DNA of 64,000 bases from Saxidomus purpurata (GCA_022818135.1 JAFMSR010000001.1:30366082-30430081), one strand, 5' to 3'. Numbered from the stretch's first letter, positions 44,440 to 57,240 are shown. Numbers and translations: made by a program. The notes: generated by a model from the letters alone, not told the origin.

Positions 44440-45767
44440 CTGAAATATAATCTAACTCTGATAAAGGCAGAATGCAGCACGGGAAAAATTTAGCTATATA
44501 TAAAAAGGGGCGCTAGAGGTTGTAACATCCAAAGTGGTAAGTTGTAATTTAAACACGAGTAAAATATGATTGTAAAAGTACAGCTTTAAGTTATCACTTG
44601 ATAAGGAGTAAGGATTTTATGGGACATCAATTCATTTTTGTAATTTGTTTCAGAATTGAATATTTGCAAAGATAACAGTTCATACTACAAAATCAGTTTT
44701 GTTATCAATGAAACGGGAGCACATCACAGCTTAATCAGTTTGATGGCCTTACTAATCTGTATTAAATACTTTAATGAGTCATACGGCGTCAAGCGGTAAT
44801 GTGAATGGGCTCTTGCTCCGTGACAAGCATACCACGATGAGATCGAAGAACTCTATACAAGTTTCGTTTGAAAGTCTCGTTACGATACATCATTTCATGA
44901 TATCAAAGTAGGAAAGAGAATACTAAAATCAGAGTAGAAATCGAAATACCGTCTAAGTGTTGTTTAAACTTATGCATGATTACTTGGTGCCATTGTGAAG
45001 TATTCAATAGTAAAACACTTCTTAAACCTCCTTTCAATTTGGAAGTGTGCGACTTAACATTCTCAAGATATTGTGATCAAAGTATGATTCTCATATACAT
45101 TCTTTATGATAACAGATAAGCATAAGCTCATAAACTAGAAGTCTCGGTGTTCTGATTTTGTGAACATTCAATATGACTGAATCCTTTGTTAAGTGTTAAC
45201 CATGCACATTCGACTTATCTCTTCCTGCACTTGAAATCAGTATAATGTTGTACGAATGATGAAAAAAATATATTGCAATATGTATTTATATGTGGTGTAC
45301 ATGTATCAAGCAACGTATTATAATGACACCACTTGTAAGTGACCTATTATTATTTCAATTATTATAACATGTGTCAGCAAAGATGCCTATCAGGATTTTG
45401 GAAACATATTATTATATCAAAGGGAAGCTACTAGGTAATTAATTATAAAGATAGTTTTTAAGTGCGATTTGATTGCATAATTTCAATTTTATATGTATCT
45501 GTTATTGAATTACGGTTAGAAAAATTGAATGTAAATCATAATTCTAACATAACTCACGATTTTGTCTCTATATACAAAGAGTAGGAAAATTATGTTATAT
45601 TAAACCATAAACAACGCGGGAACCGATATGCTGTAAACATGACGTCATATTGCGCCGCATGACGTTAAATGAGCGTTCGCGTAGAAAATAACGCTTTGAT
45701 TTTATTCACCTTTTGTAATTATATCTATTCATGTTAGAATCGAAATAACATCTTTTTTAGCTTTGTT
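44440..45767. other. Unassigned AT-rich sequence
   Basis: No gene, no recognised repeat partner in the window. Confidence 0.3.
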
Positions 45768-45884
45768 ATCGTCTAATAAACAATAATTTGTCGTACTGAT
45801 GCGCAGTTATTAACCACTTAGGCCTCCGGCCTTCGAGGCTAATTACTGCGTATCAGTATTCCAAATCATTGTTTATTAAACGAT
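45768..45884. repeat. ~117-bp hairpin element
   Basis: atcgtctaataaacaat at 45768 pairs with attgtttattaaacgat ending 45884. The inside continues GTACTGATGCGCAGT against ACTGCGTATCAGTAT, with GGCC-rich apex. Flanking words 'gggaaccgatatgct' (45617) and 'ctggaacggatgct' (45893) are similar, possibly a direct repeat at the edges. Confidence 0.75.
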
Positions 45885-48800
45885 GAACACCGCTGGAACG
45901 GATGCTATTTCATAATTAGACATCGTTATTAATTACATAACTCTTAGCGTTACCATGGTAGCACAGCCTTATTTAAGATTTATGCTTAGAATTATGTTTA
46001 TTCTTCATAATGAATACCTATTAACATTATTTAAAGACAAACTTTTTAAAAATAACTGTAACGATTGCAGTGTGTTCCGTTATATGGATGGATATCTCGT
46101 CGCCTGCCTCCGATTATATTCGAAATCTGCATTGTGAGTTGTCACGACAAATAACTTATTTGACATTATAGGATTATCATTTATAAACAGCTACTGCTTA
46201 TTTAATTACATTATAGTGTCTGTTCAACAGCAAGATCATAACGATCACGATAAAATGCACTGAATTAAAAGCGATCTAGACGAATAAAGTGACGAAAGTT
46301 CAGATTGTTTGCAACATTTTCCCTTGCATTTTCATCTAAGCAGTAAATCTATGGCAACTTTGAACCTATATATTAAATGAAAAAAGTGATAAATGGTTAA
46401 ACTTGGATGTTGCAGTTATTGAAATAATGCGAATTTCCAAGATTATGGCGGCCATCTTGGATTTAGACCAATCGGCCCCGATATGATAATTATATCGCCT
46501 TGTTCCTGAAACTACATACAGTGTAGATTTGAAATGTATGAAATTTGTTTTCGCGCTCAAAAGTGTGATTGACCATTCCGTAACGTTGCGCTTCGCAAGT
46601 TATAAAATGCCTGATAGAATTATTTATCCCAATACGGTAGAATTATCATTGTTTGCAGCTGATAGTACAACTATGACTTTATTACTATCTATAACTACTT
46701 TTGATAAAAAATCTTTTATAAAAAAGTCTCGTTAAAATCATTGTGATAATCTTACCTTGTGTTAATTTTGTTGTGCAAATCAGCCAACAAAGTTAGTACT
46801 TCTAATTCTGAGTCCAATGTTTAAAACAGAAAGTACTTATTCTAACCCTACCTAAATTGCCCGTTATCTTCCTATCACGAGATTTGTGTAACACAGATAA
46901 AGGTAGGAGTATCATGGCATGTGACCTGGCATATGACTATTTTGACAAAGGAAGTCATATGGCTGTGTGATCATTGCGTTCACAGGTACGTTTTTACAGT
47001 TTTTTCACTGTTTAGGACTTGTAGAGTTATGTCTTTTGTAATGAAGCTCATTTTAAATTGGTTACCGGATACGTTTGTATTTTAGTAGTTAAAACACAAT
47101 CGTTTGTCCAACTACTACTACTGATACTGGGTCTGGACAGTATGTGGAAATCATACTTTACCTTTATAAAGTATTTTAGCCTGTAATGCAGCACACTCAA
47201 AAATGAAGAGCATTGTCATTAGAAATTACAGGAGTGTTCCAATGCATTGATGCTAGCAAACATGCTGTTTATCTACTTATATCTAAGTGATATAGATATT
47301 TACAAGCCAATAAAATATTTCAAAAGGAAATTAATGAATAATTCAGGTAGAATGATGCTTCTTGCACCAGAACTTCCTCGCAGTATCTTCTATGTAAATG
47401 TCAAGTTGGCTGAGTTGTTATTAACCACTGACCAAATATTATAGTTAAAGAGTTGTGGTTCTAGTATATCTACTTCAAGCACAAACTAAGTCTTGCTTCT
47501 GTTTATGTCTGCATGAAACTTTACTTCAAAATATGGGGATGGGGTTAAGAAAAGTTAAAACTTTACTGTTGCAAAGTACATTGTAGCCTCACATTTGGCA
47601 AATGCTGAATACAAATCATGAAGTAAAGGTACAAGCACAGATTGCAATAGGCACCTTTTCACATTTACTTGTAGTGTCGTCAATTCGAATCTTGTCGACA
47701 GGCCATGTCAAATTCTTACTCATTTATATAATTCGTGACTGAACCATTTATGGTTTCTCGCAGGCCTTTATCTAAAAGTTGAAATTGTATGCACTTTTAG
47801 TGCCAATGAACAGTGACTGTAATAGGATGAATGTATTTCACAGAAGCTATTTCTGTATTAACAGTATAACAACAGTCATATAAAATAAGTCAATAATTAT
47901 GAAATAATAATTAGAGAAAATAAGTAATTTTTAGTATAATACTGCACAGCTGTAAGTGTGTGAGTGATCACCTAAATAAAGCACCAGTTTCTTTACACTA
48001 AGTCAGCTTTTTGTACATGGTGAAGAGCTAGCAAAGTTCTTTGCATTCAGCATTAGACAGAATGATTATTGTGATTTTGCAGGTTTGACTGTACTTAAAA
48101 CCACCATGTGTGTCCTTTTATTTCTTGCATGTCCTTTTAGGTGGGATCTTTGAATCTGGGATCTACTTTACTGAATATTCAAGGAGTAAACACATTTCAG
48201 AGACTTTGTTAAAACAAATTTATTAAATACTTAGTTTTGCTGAAATTGTAATGGATACATATATTTGTGTGCAAAAGCTTGCCTTTAAAAATTTCTTGTG
48301 ATGTTGGTATGAAAGGGTATTTTCTTCCAAACAATACTTCATACAGATATCTCAACATAATTAGTTTTTTATTTCTTTTTATTTAAACATTGTTGAAATA
48401 CAAAACACAGTGCGTGTATAGCATGACAATATTCAAGTTCTTGTTTAATGTGTCACTAGTACTTTGGTCTAAATAGAAACAAGAATGCGGCCAAAGCAAG
48501 AACCACAAGTAGGAACCACAATCGGAACACGACTTTTCCTGGCTAGATCAGCCCTAGGATATATTCCACCGACACACCCTGAACAGATATGATACAAAAC
48601 TACATACACATGCACACCCCCAGGTTGAGGAGAGGGTTGCACTGATAGCCCTATATAAAGTGGCAGCAGTTAATTATTATAATATCCTCTGAGTCACCTC
48701 TCTACATGTACATGTTTATCATGCAACTAGCATTAAATCTGACTGATAACACCTGTCCGATATTTTAAAATGTTATCACGTCAGTGACATGATAACACTT

Positions 48801-49610
48801 TGTAACCACGCTCACATGCCGGGCTTCTTCAAGTTCAACAATCAGGACTGCTCAAGTGCAAACACAGCGAAAAAGTAATTAAAATATTTCATTTATCCTA
48901 TCATTTTTGTATTTTCCTTTACAAATAATAGTTTATGATGTATTTATTGCATAAAAATACAGCCCAAATAAATAAATTGAATGATTAAAAAAAAAACAGC
49001 ACGGCATCATTATTAAAATAGAAATTAAACTGCCTGTAGAATTTTTATTTTTGAAATAAACATATTGTTGTCGGTATTCATTTTCTTAGTTAGATCATTT
49101 TCTATCCATCTACAGTAATTTTGAAGCAAATTGTCACCATCCAATTTTCACAGTAAGGTCTTAATACGTGATTGAAATGGCCTGAAACCTATCAGCTACC
49201 TATCAAAAGTTGAAAACTGTCTTAAAACCGCTCACTTTCCACTCAGCAACTCTAAAGTTCCTCGTTTGTTTACAATCAGAATACCCAAGTGTTGTTGTTG
49301 AGCCCACGCCGCCGTTTTAAAAATGTCTGTCTTCTACTTGGAAATTCTTGCATGTGTTTTTGCAAAGATTTTGTTAACAAAGTAACATCATAACATAAAA
49401 CAATAAATCATTTATAAATAGTCTCATGAAGGTAATTATAAAGCTATATTTATGTCGTTTTTATCTTTTTTTGACCTTTGAAATGTAGAACTATTTTTCG
49501 ATGCACATGTAGTAATTTGAAATCATTTTTTTCTTACAAATACCGTATTTATTCTATTTAGGCCCCTATAAATGTAAAAAATATTATATGAAGATTTTGC
49601 ATGATAAATA
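45885..49610. other. Unassigned 3.7 kb
   Basis: AT-rich with no supported gene. A YY1-like ATGGCGGCCATCTTGG palindrome lies at 46445-46460. Sequence near 48480-48650 (ctagatcagccctaggat) is slightly GC-richer but unidentified. The plus frames 46529-46735 and 47247-47444 show no domain. Confidence 0.3.
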
Positions 49611-49755
49611 GAATATTAGTCAACCGTCTTTTGACAACGGGTGATATCAGGTTCGGCAGATACGATCAGAAAAGGCTCGGCAAAGCCTCGCCTTTTCCGA
49701 CCGCATCTACCTCACCTGATATCACATGTTATCAAAAGACAGTAGCCTAATATTC
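49611..49755. repeat. ~145-bp hairpin element
   Basis: GAATATTAGTC at 49611 pairs with the complement ending at 49755. Matching continues through GTCTTTTGA/TCAAAAGAC, GGTGATATCAGGT/ACCTGATATCAC and GAAAAGGC/GCCTTTTC around an apex near 49680. Stem about 65 bp with mismatches. A fold-back MITE is likely. Confidence 0.8.
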
Positions 49756-50340
49756 TCTATATAGTACATGTAGTAGGAATATGTTTTACTCACACCACTG
49801 CCAAGGAAGATAGCTTGAATATATCGAAGCGTAAAGTAAATCTCCTACACATATAAGAAGAACACCGGCCACAGACAGGTATAAGTGATACTATACTATG
49901 AACAGGCCTGAAACACATATCGTTGGTTGTAAAACAGATACTGCAGAGGCCCAGACCACAGTTACACAAAAGGATGATAATTTATTATCTTTTTAAAACT
50001 GTTTCGTTTCGGTTTTGTAAAATAAAGGAAATAATAAAATATAAAAAACACACAGGCACAGTATAGAATACTGCGAACAGGGGATATCGAATAGGAATAG
50101 ATCTATGAATTGCTAGATATTGTATATGAATTATGTATAGTGATGAGTGATAGATGAGTGAAAATACAATAAGGTTGGCCACTGATCAGCATGAAAATGA
50201 ACAAAAACACACACAAATACAAAACAAGAGAGAATATGAGCAGATGAATGATAGAAGAGAACAGGGACAGCATGGATCTTGATCAGTGGCCAACAAGTCA
50301 AGAGCGAACACAAAGAACTATATATATATATACATTTGTA
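49756..50340. other. Unassigned sequence
   Basis: AT-rich. 'ctgatcagcatgaaaatg' and 'gatcttgatcagtggccaac' near 50183 and 50278 show local inverted similarity. Ends in a (TA)n run at 50318-50332. Confidence 0.3.
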
Positions 50341-51023
50341 TATATACTGAAAGGATAAAGAAACGCAGGGTAAACATTTAAGGGGATTTAAAGTGATGTG
50401 TTTGATAATATATACAATATTTTATATGAGTATAAAAAACCCATCTTTAATCAACAAATTACCAAAATTTCATTAGATTTTGACCAATAATTCATTAGTA
50501 ATTGAAGCACATTTGACGGTACCCCCAAATATCGCAAAGTGAAATCGACTGACTCGTCCCGATCGAGGTCGGTCGGAAACCTTCCAGTTTCTCTCAAACG
50601 ACGAACAAGACTATGGTGGAAACATTCACACTGAACTGCTGGATAGCAACCTGTTGTTGCCTCTGACCTTGCATTAGCAATGCAATAGCCTGACCCCTCT
50701 GAACTTCTGTCAGCCGTACCATGATTGCAAGAGCTTCAAATTCAATGTAAATAGCGGAAAGCGATGTTTATACCTCAAGAGTATCAAGTGGTATGACAAG
50801 ATGTTTTGACAAACTTGTCATAATTATTCTGCACGTGTTTTTTGCTTTTTATCACTTTCTCTATGTGGCATGGTTCAATACAAGGTTGAGTGACTTTAGG
50901 CACCGGTTTGAGTGACAAGTGACCAAGATAGTATTCTGACCGGTTTTCATAATTTTAGGCCAATCATTATACAAATTGTTGCATATATTGTTACCATGCG
51001 TTTCTTTATCCTTTCAGTATATA
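50341..51023 (-). mobile_element. Tc1-like DNA transposon remnant (683 bp)
   Basis: Terminal inverted repeats of ~33 bp: tatatactgaaaggataaag plus aaacgcagggtaa on the left, against ttaccatgcgtttctttatc plus ctttcagtatata on the right. Flanks are TA-rich, as expected for TA-targeting mariner/Tc1 elements. The inside holds only the transposase N-terminus on the minus strand, so this is an internally deleted, non-autonomous copy. Confidence 0.8.
50525..50722 (-). pseudogene. Tc1-like transposase N-terminal fragment
   Basis: From an ATG at 50722 the minus strand reads VRLTEVQRGQAIALLMQGQ, then QQQVAIQQF and VNVSTI. This is the first helix-turn-helix of Tc1-like transposases that binds the TIR. 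After a frameshift it continues HHSLVRRLRETGRF and a linker (DRDESVDFTLR). The second HTH and the DDE catalytic domain are absent. Confidence 0.75.
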
Positions 51024-51650
51024 TATTAACATGAAAATAACAAAACTAGATGTGAGCTGATAAAGAAACAAAGGGGTCTTTTTGTAAAAGAACTAGGGTC
51101 TGGTATCCGGATTCCCTTGTATCTGTTTCTTTCTCTTCAACCTGCAACTGTAAAGCGGTAAGGTACATTCAAGCAGCCCTTACACTCTCCCAGTCGTGGC
51201 TTGGCTCAGGAAAACTTAGGGGTCGTTCTCTTTTTAATGTATATCATACTCTAGCTTAAGGTGATCTCTTGCGTGGGTGTTGAATGTAGATATTTTTGAA
51301 ACAGGCAGTTTGAATAACGAAAATTGTACACTTACATTGCAATGAGATAACACTTCACTAACAACGGGCCTTCCAAAATTACTGCTAATATAGTCGAAAT
51401 AATTACAAATAACTAAATACTCATACATGCTGCTATTTTAGTTTTTGCACATATGGTCAGCAGATAATTTAGATCTACAATTCTAAATACCAACAAAAGA
51501 AGCTAGTAAAGTTAAGTTAAGAAGTAACTAGAAAGATAAAATAATTGAATATTTATTTAGTTTCCAAAATAATTTCCAAAACTCCTATGACTAACGTTGA
51601 TTATAATCTTTTGACTTGCTTTATTATTTTTAAAATGCAATGATTGTTAG
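51024..51650. other. Unassigned sequence
   Basis: No gene recognised. The minus frame 51234-51428 has no motif. Confidence 0.3.
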
Positions 51651-51686
51651 GTGAGTTATATGGGGCCATCATGATCCTCTTGTCCA
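51651..51686 (-). repeat. ACAAGAG-hairpin terminus, family C
   Basis: Read on the minus strand from 51683, ACAAGAGGATCATGATGGCC is close to the ACAAGAG-GGCC-hairpin terminus that I remember as very common in bivalve repeats, followed by 'ccatataactcacct'. The hairpin stem has one mismatch. It marks the end of a tandem-repeat element adjacent to the array that begins at 51.7 kb. Confidence 0.5.
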
Positions 51687-51699
51687 AAATAATTTCACA

Positions 51700-53465
51700 A
51701 ATCAAGGTGAGCTATTGTAATCGACTGTTCTCCTTTGTCTGTCGTCCATCTGGATCACCTCGGATCAAAAACTAGGTCAAATGGTCAAGTCAAACTAAAC
51801 AATTGTTACAACACTCTATCAGCTACATTATTTTTTGTTTACCAATCATCATGAAAATTGGTACATGTAAGAATGTTTCCCATAATGATTTCTAGGACAC
51901 ATTCGAATCTGGGTCACCTAAGGTCAAAGCTAGTTGTTAAATCAAAAAACAACATTGTATACACTATAGAGGTCACCTTTTTCATCATGAAATTTTTTCA
52001 GAATGTCTATCTCAATTATTTCTAGGTCAAGTTCAAATTTGGATAAAGAACCAGGTCACACAGTCAAATGAAAGAAAAAACATTGTTAACACACACTAGA
52101 GGCCACATTTACTACAAATCATTATTAAAAAAAATTTAAAGGTTAACTTTGAATCTGGCTCGCCTTGGATCAAAACCAACTGTCTAATAAAAGAAAAACA
52201 TTGTTAACAGTTTCTAGGGGCCGTATGTATTAACAATCATCATGCAATTAGTAATAATGTTTGCCTCAATGTGTTCTAGTTCAAGTTCGACTCTAGGTCA
52301 CCTGGGGACAAAAACTAGGTCACACGTCCACATTAAAGGAAAATCTTGATAACACTCTAAAAGCCACATTAAACCAAGTATCAAGAAAATTGTCAGAATG
52401 TGTGTCTCAATGTGTTCAAAATGTTTGTCTCAATTATTTCTATCTCCAGTTTGGTCAAAATCAACGGTCAAATAAAAGAAAACTCTCTGTCAAATCTCTC
52501 TAGGGCCCACATTTATTAAACAATAATCATGGCAATTGATCACAAGTTTTTTCTCAATGCTTTTAAGCTCCTGTTTTAATATGGGTCGCCTCGTGTGAAA
52601 AAACTATGTCACACAGTTTAATAACATAAAACCTTGTAGAAACTATATAAAGGCCACATTTATCAACCAATCATAACGACAACTAGTCAAGAACCTCAGT
52701 CATTGTTGGGTCAAATTTGAACATGGGTAACCTGCGGCCAAAAGCTATGTAATAAAAAAAACATAGTTATCACTGTATATGTCAAATTTATTAACCAAAC
52801 GTCATGCAAATTAGTCAGAATATTCTTCTCAATGATTTCTAGGCAAGTCACTTGGGGTCTAAAACTAGGTCACAGGATCAAACCAAAGAAAAAACGTGTA
52901 ATTTTTTACTCTAAAGGCCACATTAACAAATCATATTAAAATTGGTCAGGATGTTAGCCTTACTATGTTCAGATCGAGTTCGAGTATGGGTCAAATCGGG
53001 CTACAAACTATGTCACACACTAAAATCAAATTAATTCATTTTTAACACTGTAGAGTTCAAATTAATTAACATGTCATCATGATTATTGGTCAGATATTTT
53101 GTCTCAATCATTTCTATGCCATGTAAGAATCGGAGACACCTGAGGTCAGCAACTAAGTCACCGGATCAAATCAAAGAAAGCAACTTGTGAAACTCTCAAG
53201 AAGCCACATTTGTAAAACAATCATAATGAAAAATTGGTCAGAGTGTTTGTCTCAACGGTTTCTAGGCTAGGGCATCTTTGAATCTTGGTTACCTGAGGTC
53301 AAAACTACCTTAGATAGATCAAATCAAGGAAAATCTTTGAACCTAGAAGTCAAATATATTAGCGAATTATCATGGAAATTGAACAAATTGTCTCAATGCT
53401 ATTTAGTAAAAGTTTGAATCCGTGTGACCTAGGATAGAAACTAGGTCATATTGTCAAATCAATTC
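51700..53465 (+). repeat. ~150-bp-period tandem array, left part
   Basis: Repeated words in order: 'caaaaactaggtcac', 'cacattattaaccaatcat', 'catgaaaattggtcagaatg', 'gtctcaatgatttctagg', 'gttcgaatctgggtcacct'. They recur at roughly 135-160-base spacing, with strong divergence between units. It opens with 'aaggtgagctattgtaatcg' and GTCTGTCGTCC, resembling the right flank of a known bivalve repeat type. About a dozen units. Non-coding. Confidence 0.8.
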
Positions 53466-53514
53466 TATAGAGCTACAGAGCATTCAATTTGATTTACATC
53501 AGGTTAAACATGAA

Positions 53515-54345
53515 CACCTTACTATTCAGTTTATTAAGTGGTGCCGGTGGAAGTTCTGTTTTTACTGGATGCAACCTCACGCCATCTATTCCCCAACCGC
53601 ATTATGCTGCATGTGGTATTTACAAATTTCGACAGTAGGTAATTAATGCTTTTGGAACTATAAACACAGCATTATTAGCTGTTTTGTCGACGTAATTTAT
53701 AGATGTAGCTCCAGGGTCTGCGTTGTATAGACATATCATAGTTCTTTCTTTTGCTTGTATTATATCTTCCTTTAATATGTTTTCTTGGGAAGTATCAAAT
53801 ATATCTGCAGACTCATGGAAGTGATGACTGGTTCTGTAAATCCTTATTGCTGCAGGCTTACCCAAATCACTTGGCGTTTATATAGTATCGGATCCAGCAT
53901 GAAGTAACATAATGTTCTTACATATATCGATGCCAAGACTTTGTTTCACGGCTAATTATATAAAAACATTTCCCATTTTTTCTTTCCTTCTGGAGATGCA
54001 GTTTCTGATCGGAATTAATGGCATAATAAGCAATAGAGAGCCACCTTCAACAATAAACATGACCTCTTTATTATCATGGAATAATTTCTTTACTGCTGCC
54101 ACTGACTTTGTTAGCTCTTTTCCAAATGCAACTTTGTTGACTTCTCTCCCCAAGTGGCTAATTTCAAATAATACTGGTGGAAAAGTGCAAAGTTTATATC
54201 CGAAGTAGTCGTACAGATCTTCAACTGATACAAACTATTGGGCAGCTGTAACTAGTCTCTCTGGATCAATTTTCACATTCTCCTTATTAACATGTATAGT
54301 AGTCGTATCAATCATTGTGACAAATTGACTTTTTGTTTGAAAAGT
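53515..54345 (-). pseudogene. Broken copy of an uncharacterised invertebrate protein family, inside the array
   Basis: On the minus strand: FVTMIDTTTIHVNKENVKID, VEDLYDYFGYKLCTFPPVLFE and KELTKSVAAVKKLF, then a hydrophobic VMFIVEGGSLLLIMPLIPI. After a deletion come LGIDICKNIMLLHAGSDTI, then a stop and a new stretch LGKPAAIRIYRTSHHFHESADIF, then ERTMICLYNADPGATSIN, and finally GWGIDGVRLHPVKTELPPAP. These blocks, in this order, recall a large family of uncharacterised proteins in marine invertebrates, often next to PIN-like nuclease folds and ending in a Cys-rich tail. At least two stops and one internal deletion. No introns are seen, so a retrocopy or captured fragment is possible. Family naming is from memory. 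Confidence 0.55.
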
Positions 54346-54354
54346 CTCACATTA

Positions 54355-55540
54355 ATAAAAAAATCGCAATGAAAATTGCCAGGATCTTTTTCTCAATAAT
54401 TTCTAATTTCTACGTCATGTACGAATCGGAGTCACCTAAAGTCAAAAACTAGGTCACGAAATAAAATCAAGAGAAAGCTTATTAACACACACTGGGGGCC
54501 ATATTTATTAATCAATCATCATGAATGTTAGAATATTTTATCAATGTTAGAATCTTGGTCATCTGGGGTTAAAAACTAAGTCACAAGATCAAATCGTAGA
54601 TAACCCTTGTTATCACTCTTATAAACTAATCATTTAGTCACCTGGGTCAAAAACTAGGTAACATCGTTATATCAACGAACGACCTAGTTTACGCTCTCTA
54701 GCTGCCACATGTATTAAACCAGTCATCATAGAAATTTGGCAGAATGTTTTTCTCAACGATTTTAGGTCCAGTTCAAATCTTGGTCACCTGGGATCAAAAA
54801 CAACGGTCAAAGAAAAGAAAAACATTGTTAACACTCCCTAGGGGCCACATTTATTACCCAATCATCACGAACATTTGTCAGAATACATGTCTAAACTATT
54901 TCTATTTCTATGTTTAATTCGAATTTTGGTCACCTGGTTTCAAAACCTACACTATTAAATTAAAGAAAAACCCTGTTATCACTTTAGAGGCCACATTTAT
55001 TACTTCATACATCGTGAAAATTGGTCTTAAGATTTGTCTCATTTTTTTTTCTAGGAAAAAATTGTTTACACTTTAGATGCAACATTTATTAACTAATCAT
55101 TATAAAGATTGGCCATAATATTTGTCTCAATAATTTTTAGAGCGAGTTCGAATCTGGCTCTCCTGGATTTGAAAACTAGGTCATATGTTCAAATCATTGA
55201 AAAACCTCATTTACACTCTCTAAAGACCACATTTATTAATTAATCATTATGGAAATTGGTCAACATGTTTGTCTTGATAATTTTTAAGTGCCGATTGAGT
55301 CTGGGAAAACTGCGGTCTAACACTAAGTTACACTGTTAAATTAAAGGAAAACCTTGTTAACTCTCTAGAGACCACGTTAAATATCCAATATTCTTGAATA
55401 TTGGTCAGAATGTCTGAATAATTCTTTATCAAGTTTGAAACCGATTAATTAAAAGTCAAAAGCTAGGTAACTAGAACAAATCAAACTAATCTTGTTAACA
55501 CTTCTGAGGCTACATTTTATACCTAATTGTCATAAAAAGT
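54355..55540 (+). repeat. ~150-bp-period tandem array, right part
   Basis: The same units resume after the gene fragment (caaaaactaggtcac at 54445, 54650; ggccacatttattac; catgaaaattggtc), with 8-9 units of increasing divergence toward 55.5 kb. Confidence 0.75.
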
Positions 55541-56330
55541 GTTTGGTATTTGGTTTGCAGCACTAATCACCAACTTTGTACAGTCACACTCCTTGGGTCA
55601 AAGTTCGCCAGGCCCTGGGCGTTATATTTTCGCATAGATAATAATGTAAGAAAAACATTTTAGAACCCACACACAACTTTTTATATCTCTCGTGGGATCA
55701 CCATGGAAGGGTTAAGAAATACTTCTTGTCAGAAAATGTCAGACTAGAGCGTATTCCGTATGTAGCATTATTGTGTGGTCTTCTGCTTAAAGGTTGTTCA
55801 AATCATGCCCTTGAGGTTAAAATTTGCACTGCCCCGGGTATGGTATTTTTACACAAAAAGACATATATATTAAGTGAGACTTCAAAGTCTTGGTCTTAGA
55901 TATTGGACTAGTAGCAGTATGTAGTTGCCCGCTACCAAATTTTGTTCAGGTACTACAGGATACTGCGAGACAGCTCTCTCATAAGATTCTTTCATTTTTT
56001 TGTTGAGTCCTGTAAGTACTCCTGAGCTTAATCATTTTTCTCTTCCAAATGATCTGCAGAAAACTATAAAGAGCTTTGGCGTTCTACCAAACATTAAAAG
56101 GCATTGCCTGTGTGTTTTTATACTGTGCTTAATCATATGCGTATGCCAGAGAAGGAATGTATTCTTTGATTCTTCTTTCCGATTGTGATTAAAAATAACA
56201 AGGCCTAGAGGTTTGGTTTTAATGTGCAGCTAAGTTAAGTTGTCGCCTACAAAAAAGTTCTAAACATGTTTTTGAGTCAAAATGACCACGTTATATGCAA
56301 CATTTATTTCAGTTTTACATTATACAGTGG
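55541..56330. other. Unassigned sequence
   Basis: No supported gene. The plus frame 56000-56188 (62 codons) shows no family signature. Confidence 0.3.
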
Positions 56331-56384
56331 CGCCTGCGTGTGGGTTCCCCGGTTTCTTTCGCGTGCAACACGAACGCTACACGC

Positions 56385-56510
56385 TTCACGGTTCCACTCG
56401 ATTAACCGTGTAGCCAATCAGAACTATGAATAAAACGTGTATCGTGCAGAACCGGGTTTAACCGTGCAGCCAATCAAATAAGCACACTAACCGTGCAGCC
56501 AATCAACATC
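56385..56510 (+). promoter_or_regulatory. Three spaced CCAAT boxes in an AACCGTG-AGCCAATCA repeat
   Basis: The unit AACCGTG(T/C)AGCCAATCA occurs three times, near 56404, 56460 and 56490. AGCCAATCA is the consensus CCAAT box bound by NF-Y, and multiple spaced boxes are common in animal promoters. CpG-rich words lie just upstream (cgcgtgcaacacgaacgctacacg). No first exon could be defined, and the repeats could equally be a short tandem array. Confidence 0.35.
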
Positions 56511-56713
56511 GAGATGATATAGCCGGACATTTTAGTCATGTCTGACAACGTTTTATATTTGACAAAGTATGCCGAACTAAATGCCTTTGTTAATTGATAA
56601 GTGCTTCGGCAAATATATTCCTAATCTGTTACCATCTGTCTTGCAAAACAGAATAAAACCAAGTGATGACATTGCTACATTTTTATAAAAGGCTACACTG
56701 TATCTAGTCACCT

Positions 56714-57240
56714 GCACAGTCACATGAAGTTTGGACCCCGAAAAATATTTTTTATAAAACACCCCGGACCGACTATCAAGCATATATAATACAAGTTATG
56801 AAACAACAAAAACCAACTTACCTGAGTCCCCTTGTTTATTGCTTAAAATTCACGATAAATCCAAACAACCTCGAATATCCACTAGTGTCTATCAATAAAG
56901 CATTGATTATGCTCTAGAATCATGCTAGTGTCCATATTTTTAGTCCACACATTCAATCAGAATTTTGTCAAAATTTTCACAAAATACATGAACCTAAAAC
57001 AATCCGGCCAGCGATTTAATGGCGTTAGAGTTAACTCCCGTGCTTGTTCCGCGCTACATAGATTCGCTGTATTGGGTTTTCCGGTACCAGTACCGGCACT
57101 GTAAAAATAGTAGACGAATAACGAATCCGACTTTATTTGAAATTTTAGGCGCGCTTTTGACTGACAGTTTACAAAATATCTTTTGCTATAAAGCTTTTAG
57201 AAAACATATTTCGTCGAATTTTTATAGTTGCAGACCCACT
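56714..57240 (+). repeat. Left arm of a 4.1 kb inverted-repeat structure
   Basis: Reverse complement of 60295-60812 with only scattered differences: 'cacatgaagtttggacccc', 'accccggaccgactatcaag', 'gttccgcgctacatagattc', 'ggcgcgcttttgactgacag'. It carries a 60-codon open frame beginning ATGGCGTTAGAG at 57019 that is also open and nearly identical in the other arm. TACCTGAG at 56819 resembles a splice donor on the reverse strand. Confidence 0.8.

Noticed and set aside
48478..48505. A further ACAAGA-hairpin terminus (aaacaagaatgcggccaaagc)
   Set aside because: Only a 3-base TGC/GCA stem with a long loop can form; too weak to count with the others.
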